Both the position numbers and the translations under genes were made by a program. From Rhodoferax lithotrophicus (lineage in GTDB: Bacteria; Pseudomonadota; Gammaproteobacteria; Burkholderiales; Burkholderiaceae_C): a DNA stretch of 64,000 bases. The stretch lies in contig NZ_AP024238.1 in the NCBI RefSeq assembly GCF_019973615.1, positions 2,935,989 through 2,999,988 on the forward strand, in the 5' to 3' direction. Below the pieces are notes generated by a model. It saw only the letters and a list, made by a program, of their open reading frames with translations, was not told where the DNA came from and ran no database searches. Shown here in pieces: positions 59,580 to 64,000 of this stretch; the first letter of the stretch is position 1, and every line of letters begins with the position of its first letter.

Positions 59580-60401
59580 TTAGGGTTTGGCTGTGAGTTC
59601 GACCCCAATGCCCCGGTAGCCAACAAAGCGGCTGCTGCTGTTGAACATGGGCTCGCCGCTGACCTGAAAACTTTGTAGGCTGCCGTCGGCCAGGGTGCGG
59701 TGAAACACCAGGTCCAGAAACGGCTGGCGCTGCACGATGGTGGCGCGCAAGGTGTCACGCTCGGTCTCATTCCAGCCGCTCAGCGTTGCCGGATCGGCTT
59801 CACCACGTAACGGCTCCACCTGCAGGCCCAGCATTTCCAGCACCGGGCCGGACACCTTGGTGAAATGCCCGTCTTCGTCTTGCTCCCAGTACCAGTCTGA
59901 GGCCAGCTCGGTCAGGCTGCGGTAGCGGGCCTCGCTCTCGCGTAATTCGGCGGTGCGCTCGGCCACGGTGGCTTCCAGCAGCCGGTTGTAGTCGGCCAGT
60001 TTTTGGTACAGCAGGCGCACTTCCAGCATGTTGTAAATGCGGGTTTTCACCTCGACCAGGTCAAACGGCTTGCTGATGAAATCTTTGGCCCCGGCCAGCA
60101 GGGCGCGCAGTTTGTGGCCCGGCTGGGCGGTGAGCACAATCACCGGCAGGTAAGCGTCGGTGACGTTGGTTTTGAGCCCTTCCATCACCTGGAAACCGTC
60201 CATCTCGGGCATTTGCAAGTCCAGCAGGATCAGGTCATACGGATGTTTGCGGTGCAGCGCACACACCTCTTGCGGCTTCATGGTCGAGCTCACCTGGGTG
60301 TAGCCCGCCTCCGCCAGCAACTGCTCCAGCAGTTGCACATTGGCCGCTTGATCGTCCACGATCAGGATGCGGGCTTTGTGAATTTCGACCGTCATGGGCA
60401 T
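59580..60401 (-). CDS. response regulator with REC and PAS domains
   Basis: A 273-residue protein with an N-terminal receiver domain (acidic pair Asp16-Asp17, phospho-acceptor Asp61 in LILLDLQMPEMDG, Lys111 in ISKPFD), a coiled linker (about 125-160, LLEATVAERTAELRESEARY) and a PAS domain (about 160-270, DWYWEQDEDGHFTKVSG). It has no output kinase, cyclase or DNA-binding domain, so it may sense and relay to partners. GAGGA lies seven nt before the ATG at 60401. It is probably co-transcribed with the Crp/Fnr-type gene 25 nt downstream. Confidence 0.88.
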   Translation of the reverse strand: MPMTVEIHKARILIVDDQAANVQLLEQLLAEAGYTQVSSTMKPQEVCALHRKHPYDLILLDLQMPEMDGFQVMEGLKTNVTDAYLPVIVLTAQPGHKLRALLAGAKDFISKPFDLVEVKTRIYNMLEVRLLYQKLADYNRLLEATVAERTAELRESEARYRSLTELASDWYWEQDEDGHFTKVSGPVLEMLGLQVEPLRGEADPATLSGWNETERDTLRATIVQRQPFLDLVFHRTLADGSLQSFQVSGEPMFNSSSRFVGYRGIGVELTAKP

Positions 60402-60438
60402 GATGGTTTCCTCGGGTTGTTTTTAAAGGGCTATTTAG

Positions 60439-60486
60439 CTATATAAATAATAGCTATTAGCGCTTGATTGACAAGCATCAGAAGGC
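60439..60486 (-). repeat. dispersed 48-bp repeat, copy L
   Basis: In sense orientation it ends AGCGCTAATAGCTATTATT and ATAG in 48-bp register; the GCGCAA core has diverged. Confidence 0.55.
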
Positions 60487-60576
60487 ATTTTTATATTTAA
60501 AAATACCTTCACATCCGGGCCTGATGCCTGCAAGCGTCATGCTCGGCATCATGCCTGTGGGCAGGGCTTCAACTCT

Positions 60577-60590
60577 GTGCGCTGGCGTAC
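60577..60590. promoter_or_regulatory. putative operator dyad, site 7
   Basis: GTGCGCTGGCGTAC, a full match to the consensus GTNCGC-NN-GCGNAC, about 130 nt upstream of the DUF3309 start. Confidence 0.5.
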
Positions 60591-60634
60591 GCAGCCTGAT
60601 GCCAAGATAGAAAAACCGCCCCGCCCGCGCCTGG

Positions 60635-60648
60635 GTACGCCAGCACAC
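60635..60648. promoter_or_regulatory. putative operator dyad, site 8
   Basis: GTACGCCAGCACAC, the inverted partner of site 7, one mismatch to the consensus, 73 nt upstream of the DUF3309 start. Confidence 0.5.
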
Positions 60649-60721
60649 AGAACCTGAGCAAGCTTACGCCTAAGCTGCGTTTGAGTCTGACCTGTTTTAA
60701 ACCCTTTTGAAGGAGCCCTCC

Positions 60722-60880
60722 ATGAGCTTGGGAACCATACTGTTGATCGTGCTGATTTTGATGCTGATTGGTGTCATACCCACCTGGCCCCACAGCCAGA
60801 ACTGGGGCTATGGGCCCAGTGGCGGCTTGGGGCTGGTGCTGATTGTGGTGGTGGTGCTGCTGTTGACCGGGCGCTTGTAA
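60722..60880 (+). CDS. DUF3309 small membrane protein
   Basis: A 52-residue protein, MSLGTILLIVLILMLIGVIP at the start, a central PTWPHSQNWGYGPSGG turn and a second hydrophobic helix (LVLIVVVVLLLTGRL). This two-helix pattern with a Trp/Gly-rich loop is the DUF3309 family, small proteins of unknown function. AAGGAG lies about seven nt before the ATG, which supports translation. It follows a pair of operator-like dyads. Confidence 0.85.
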   Translation: MSLGTILLIVLILMLIGVIPTWPHSQNWGYGPSGGLGLVLIVVVVLLLTGRL

Positions 60881-60915
60881 GGACGGCCCATGATGCGCAC
60901 TGCTACCTCACAACG

Positions 60916-60929
60916 GTTCGCCTACGCGG
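60916..60929. promoter_or_regulatory. possible operator dyad, site 9 (weak)
   Basis: GTTCGCCTACGCGG, left half matching the consensus and right half degenerate, 80 nt upstream of the transglutaminase gene. Confidence 0.2.
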
Positions 60930-61009
60930 ATCAGCAGCTCCCAAAGACGAAGGGTGTTATGGTTTGTTCGGCGACTGTGCATTCAACACAGGCCGATTGA
61001 AAGCCCCCC

Positions 61010-61876
61010 ATGATCCGCCTGAAATTTTCGATTGAACTGAATTACAGCGTCTCGCAGCCCGATGCAGATTTCATCTTCAGCATTCACGCCGCGCAAACAG
61101 CCCATCAGAGCGTGGTGAGTGAAATGCTGGTGATCAATCAGCCCCTGTTGCAAAGTCTCTACACAGACCCCACAACACACACCCGCTTTTTGCGGATCAA
61201 GGCCAACACAGGCCCCCTCAGGGTGCACTACGCCGCCACGGTAGACCTGCACCACTACAGTGAACAGCCTGAGAAGCTGGGTGAATTGCCTGTGGCCGAG
61301 TTGCCCGGTTATGTGCTGCCATTTCTCTACCCCAGCCGCTACTGCCAGTCTGACCGGCTGGTGCGTCTGGCCATCAAGGAGTTTGGTCACTTGTGGCGGG
61401 GTTACAGCCGGGTTCAAGCCATCCGCGACTGGGTGTTGAACCGCGTCACCTTCCAGCCGAACAGCTCCAACAGCAACACCACCGCGGTGGATACGCTGGT
61501 GGAAGAGGTTGGTGTCTGCCGCGACTTTGCCCACCTGATGATTGCACTTTGCCGGGCGGTGAACATTCCAGCGCGTTTTGCCACGGGCATCGACTATGGT
61601 GCATCCCCCATCCTGGGGCCAACCGACTTCCATGCCTATGTGGAGGTTTATCTGGATGGGCGCTGGTACATCTTTGATGCCTCAGGCGTGGCCATTCCCA
61701 TGGGGTTTCTGCGCTTTGGTACCGGCCGGGATGCCGCCGATGCGGCCTTTGCCACCATCTTTGGTGATGTACAAGGCTCGGCCCCGGTGATCCAGATCGA
61801 AGCCGTTCCCAACCAGCAAGGTCTGCTGGTGGTGCCGCAGCATGTGCCTTACGCGCTGTCCACTGACGGGCCGTGA
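61010..61876 (+). CDS. transglutaminase-like protein
   Basis: A 288-residue cytoplasmic protein with an N-terminal beta-sandwich (LKFSIELNYSVSQPDADFIF) and a transglutaminase-like papain-fold domain. The catalytic triad is visible: Cys in VGVCRDFAHLM (about residue 170), His in TDFHAYVEVYL (about 207) and Asp in YIFDASGVA. Bacterial members are thought to be proteases or amidases rather than cross-linking enzymes; the substrate is unknown. It is followed 48 nt later by the CheB-like gene. Confidence 0.9.
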   Translation: MIRLKFSIELNYSVSQPDADFIFSIHAAQTAHQSVVSEMLVINQPLLQSLYTDPTTHTRFLRIKANTGPLRVHYAATVDLHHYSEQPEKLGELPVAELPGYVLPFLYPSRYCQSDRLVRLAIKEFGHLWRGYSRVQAIRDWVLNRVTFQPNSSNSNTTAVDTLVEEVGVCRDFAHLMIALCRAVNIPARFATGIDYGASPILGPTDFHAYVEVYLDGRWYIFDASGVAIPMGFLRFGTGRDAADAAFATIFGDVQGSAPVIQIEAVPNQQGLLVVPQHVPYALSTDGP

Positions 61877-61924
61877 GCCCTAGGCCCATGGGCTTGACCA
61901 GCACGTTATACAGGCCCCCGCATC

Positions 61925-62503
61925 ATGGAAAATTTTCCTATTGTCTGTGTAGGGGGCTCAGCAGGCGGGCTTGATGCCTACATCCGCCTGCTGAAATGCC
62001 TACCCGCCGACATGGGGGTAGCAATTGTGATCGTCAACCACATCACCATCATGCCGACCCAACTGCATGAGGTGTTGCCGCGTTTTACACCCATGCCGGT
62101 CGAACTGATCACTGAAAACCTGGTCATTGAGCCCAATCATGTGTTCATCATCCCGGCCAACCGGGATTTACATGTGGAAGACGGCGTGTTTCATCTGAAG
62201 CCGATTTCCAAGCCACGCGGCTGGCCCGACGTGATCACCGTTTTTTTGAAGTCACTCACCGCGTATTGGGGCGGCAAACTGATTGCGGTGATTGTCTCGG
62301 GCTATGACGGTGACGGTGCGGCCGCCCTGTGCGGCATCAAAGAGGTGGGGGGCATCACCATTGCACAAAAGCTGGAAACCGCCAGCCAGCCCGACATGCC
62401 CGAGAGCGCCATCAACACCGGCTGCATTGACTTTGTGCTGTCGCCAGAAGACATTGCCAAGGAAATTGTGCATATTGCGCGGAGTGAAGCCAAAGCCTCT
62501 TAA
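61925..62503 (+). CDS. CheB-type methylesterase domain protein (no receiver domain)
   Basis: A 192-residue stand-alone CheB catalytic domain. The triad is visible as Ser12 in CVGGSAGGLDA, His39 in VIVNHITIM and an Asp in IVSGYDGDGAAAL (about 128-130). Known CheB proteins remove methyl esters from chemoreceptors, but this one lacks the N-terminal receiver domain and no chemotaxis genes are near, so a stress-signalling or other esterase role is likely. Similar domains occur fused in CheB/CheR sensory proteins. Confidence 0.85.
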   Translation: MENFPIVCVGGSAGGLDAYIRLLKCLPADMGVAIVIVNHITIMPTQLHEVLPRFTPMPVELITENLVIEPNHVFIIPANRDLHVEDGVFHLKPISKPRGWPDVITVFLKSLTAYWGGKLIAVIVSGYDGDGAAALCGIKEVGGITIAQKLETASQPDMPESAINTGCIDFVLSPEDIAKEIVHIARSEAKAS

Positions 62504-62513
62504 GGGTGGTTGT

Positions 62514-62527
62514 GTATGCAAGCGCAC
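62514..62527. promoter_or_regulatory. putative operator dyad, site 10
   Basis: GTATGCAAGCGCAC, one mismatch to the consensus, 90 nt upstream of the csbD-like start. Confidence 0.4.
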
Positions 62528-62617
62528 CGACCAAACGTCTGGCGCTGGCTAATCTGCGAGGCGAGTCTGAATCAGGCTCGTGATTGCATTTATTCACTTC
62601 ATCCCAAAGGAAATCTC

Positions 62618-62827
62618 ATGAACAAAGATCAAGTCAAAGGCCAGATCAAAAACATCGCTGGCAAGGTACAAGAAGCCACTGGCAAGTTGGTAGACAGTAA
62701 ATCGCAGGAAGTTAAAGGCATCAAGCTGCAAGTGAAAGGCGAAGTCCAAAAGGGTTATGGCGATGTCAAAGAGGCGGTCAAAGATGCCCGTCATGCCGCG
62801 CACAACACCACGAAATCGCATGTTTGA
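62618..62827 (+). CDS. CsbD-family stress protein
   Basis: A 69-residue hydrophilic, lysine-rich helical protein, MNKDQVKGQIKNIAGKVQEA at the start with the CsbD pattern (VKGQ...AGKVQEATGKLV). CsbD-like proteins are abundant general-stress proteins of unknown mechanism. AAAGGA lies five to six nt before the ATG; longer in-frame reading to 62510 is without homology. Confidence 0.9.
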   Translation: MNKDQVKGQIKNIAGKVQEATGKLVDSKSQEVKGIKLQVKGEVQKGYGDVKEAVKDARHAAHNTTKSHV

Positions 62828-62868
62828 TACCCACTCACTTTCTCACTCACCACGCTAAGGAAATTTTC

Positions 62869-63285
62869 ATGAACTATGTAGAACAAGACAATTACGGCAT
62901 GTACGCAGTGTCTGACAGCAACGGACCAGGTCCACGACTGATGGGTGCTGACACCCTGATGGGCAACGACGTGTTCAACCGCCAGGATGAAGACCTGGGT
63001 GACATCAAGGAAATCATGCTCGATGTGGCCGCTGGCCGCATCAGTTATGCGGTGCTGTCGTTCGGCGGCCTCCTCGGTATGGGTGAAAAATTATTTGCCG
63101 TTCCTTGGGAAGCGTTGACTCTTGACACCGACAACAAACGCTTCATCCTGGATGTGGCCAAAGACCGGCTGGAGAGTGCCCCCGGCTTTGACAAGGACAA
63201 CTGGCCCAACATGTCAGATCAAAACTGGGCCAAGGATGTCCACACCTACTACGGCACCACACCGCCCGAAGTGGTGATTCTTTGA
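62869..63285 (+). CDS. PRC-barrel domain protein
   Basis: A 138-residue protein with a PRC-barrel domain (LMGADTLMGNDVFNRQDEDL; GDIKEIMLDVAAGRISYAVL; LFAVPWEALTLDTDNKRFIL) and a C-terminal tail (NWAKDVHTYYGTTPPEV). PRC barrels bind partners in photosynthetic centres, RimM and stress proteins; in this setting a stress role is likely. AAGGAAATTTTC precedes the ATG at 62869, 41 nt after csbD. Its 3' end overlaps the convergent beta-ketoacyl synthase gene by 37 nt. Confidence 0.88.
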   Translation: MNYVEQDNYGMYAVSDSNGPGPRLMGADTLMGNDVFNRQDEDLGDIKEIMLDVAAGRISYAVLSFGGLLGMGEKLFAVPWEALTLDTDNKRFILDVAKDRLESAPGFDKDNWPNMSDQNWAKDVHTYYGTTPPEVVIL

Positions 63286-64000
63286 GCGCTGACTAACGAT
63301 CTTGTCGCAGTGCGCAGCACCAACACAGCGTTGGTGCCCCCAAAGGCAAACGAGTTGGACAACATGGTGCGCACGCCATCCTGACTGCGCGCTTCGTTGG
63401 GCACGTAATCCAGATCACATTCCGGGTCTGGTAACTGCAAATGCAAGGTGGGCAAAACCACCTGGTGCTGCATCGCCAGCAGTGACAAGGCACATTCCAG
63501 TGCCCCGGCCGCACCCAGCAAATGCCCATGCAGCGCCTTGGTGGCGCTGACCGGTATCTGGTAGGCCCGCTCACCAAAAACCGTCTTGATGGCAGCGGTC
63601 TCCACCGCGTCATTGGCCAGCGTGCCGGTGCCATGGGCGTTGATGGCATCCACTGCGGTCAGGTCAATTTCGGCGGAGTTCAGCGCCGCAGACATGGCGG
63701 CAGCTTGGCCCACCACGCTGGGCCGGGTGATGTGGCCGGCATCTGTCGTCAGCCCGTAGCCCAGCAGTTCACCCTGAATGCTTGCGCCGCGTGCCATGGC
63801 GCTGTCCCAGGCTTCCAGCACCAGCAGGGCGGCCCCTTCGCCCAACACCATGCCGCTGCGATTTTTAGAAAACGGTTTGCATGAGGTGGCCGGTGCATCG
63901 GCGTCCACGGTCGCCAGCGTGTGTAACGCCTCCCAGGCTTTCATGGAGCCAAAGGACAAGGGCGCTTCAGAGCCACCGGCAATCGCCATGTCAACCGCGC
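63249..64000 (-). CDS. beta-ketoacyl-ACP synthase (C-terminal part, cut by window end)
   Basis: The visible 250 codons form the C-terminal half of a KAS I/II-type condensing enzyme. The two catalytic His residues are in INAHGTGTLANDA and TKALHGHLLGAAGA, and the closing motif NSFAFGGTNAVLVLR is present. The catalytic Cys lies beyond the window; codons continue to position 64000 in frame (AVDMAIAGGSEAP). A tail of about 20 residues past the usual end overlaps the PRC gene. FabF-like or arylpolyene/polyketide-type synthases are both possible. Confidence 0.88.
   Translation of the reverse strand, partial: AVDMAIAGGSEAPLSFGSMKAWEALHTLATVDADAPATSCKPFSKNRSGMVLGEGAALLVLEAWDSAMARGASIQGELLGYGLTTDAGHITRPSVVGQAAAMSAALNSAEIDLTAVDAINAHGTGTLANDAVETAAIKTVFGERAYQIPVSATKALHGHLLGAAGALECALSLLAMQHQVVLPTLHLQLPDPECDLDYVPNEARSQDGVRTMLSNSFAFGGTNAVLVLRTATRSLVSAQRITTSGGVVP

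Larger units (their letters stand above)
60402..60721. other. divergent intergenic region with repeat and dyad pair
   Basis: This 320-nt region separates the response-regulator gene and the DUF3309 gene. It contains dispersed-repeat copy L (60439-60486) and an inverted pair with 16-bp arms (60575-60590 and 60635-60650), each carrying the 14-bp dyad. Confidence 0.55.

Overview
The window reads as chromosome of a betaproteobacterium of the order Burkholderiales, most likely family Comamonadaceae and Rhodoferax-like. This is an inference from gene order and protein style: carA-leuE-carB, the rpsB-to-rnhB envelope super-operon, and the small stress proteins. No rRNA, tRNA, CRISPR array or prophage was found.

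Layout. (1) 1-20,740, all minus strand, is core genome: rpsB-tsf-pyrH-frr-uppS-cdsA-dxr-rseP-bamA-skp-lpxD-fabZ-lpxA-lpxB-rnhB-RNA methyltransferase, then carA-leuE-carB ending in a clear terminator. These genes cover translation factors, isoprenoid and phospholipid precursors, outer-membrane protein assembly, lipid A and pyrimidine/arginine supply. (2) 21,031-31,735, minus strand, is a cell-surface block: a small beta-barrel, a two-partner secretion pair (transporter 29,250-30,923 and exoprotein 22,116-29,189, whose passenger is nearly all collagen-like Gly-X-Y) and a protein with a ParS/MbcA-like tail. (3) 32,038-41,196, plus strand: a tiny membrane protein, a 2,837-residue cyclic beta-1,2-glucan synthase and a BON lipoprotein. 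(4) 41,311-53,561, minus strand, is a defence island: a type I restriction-modification system (hsdM, hsdS, hsdR) interleaved with a PemK/MazF-type toxin-antitoxin pair, a DUF1016 nuclease, a DUF3800 protein, an AlbA-type ATP-binding regulator and a Fic enzyme. (5) 53,715-63,285 is an envelope/stress block: YXWGXW protein, AsmA-like protein, phospholipase-D lipoprotein, two-BON lipoprotein, Crp/Fnr regulator, REC-PAS response regulator, DUF3309 peptide, transglutaminase, CheB-like esterase, CsbD and PRC-barrel proteins. The window ends inside a beta-ketoacyl synthase gene.

Two patterns cross these regions. First, a dispersed repeat whose anchor motifs span 48 bp in most copies occurs at least 12 times. 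Three copies lie inside genes (RNA methyltransferase, lpxB, hsdR), always on the same strand and in the same reading frame, giving a similar peptide in unrelated proteins. Four further copies sit at gene junctions of the defence island. Second, a 14-bp dyad (GTNCGC-NN-GCGNAC) lies upstream of at least six envelope/stress loci (transporter, glucan synthase, YXWGXW/asmA, BON, DUF3309, csbD), often as a pair, and looks like the operator of an unrecognised regulon.
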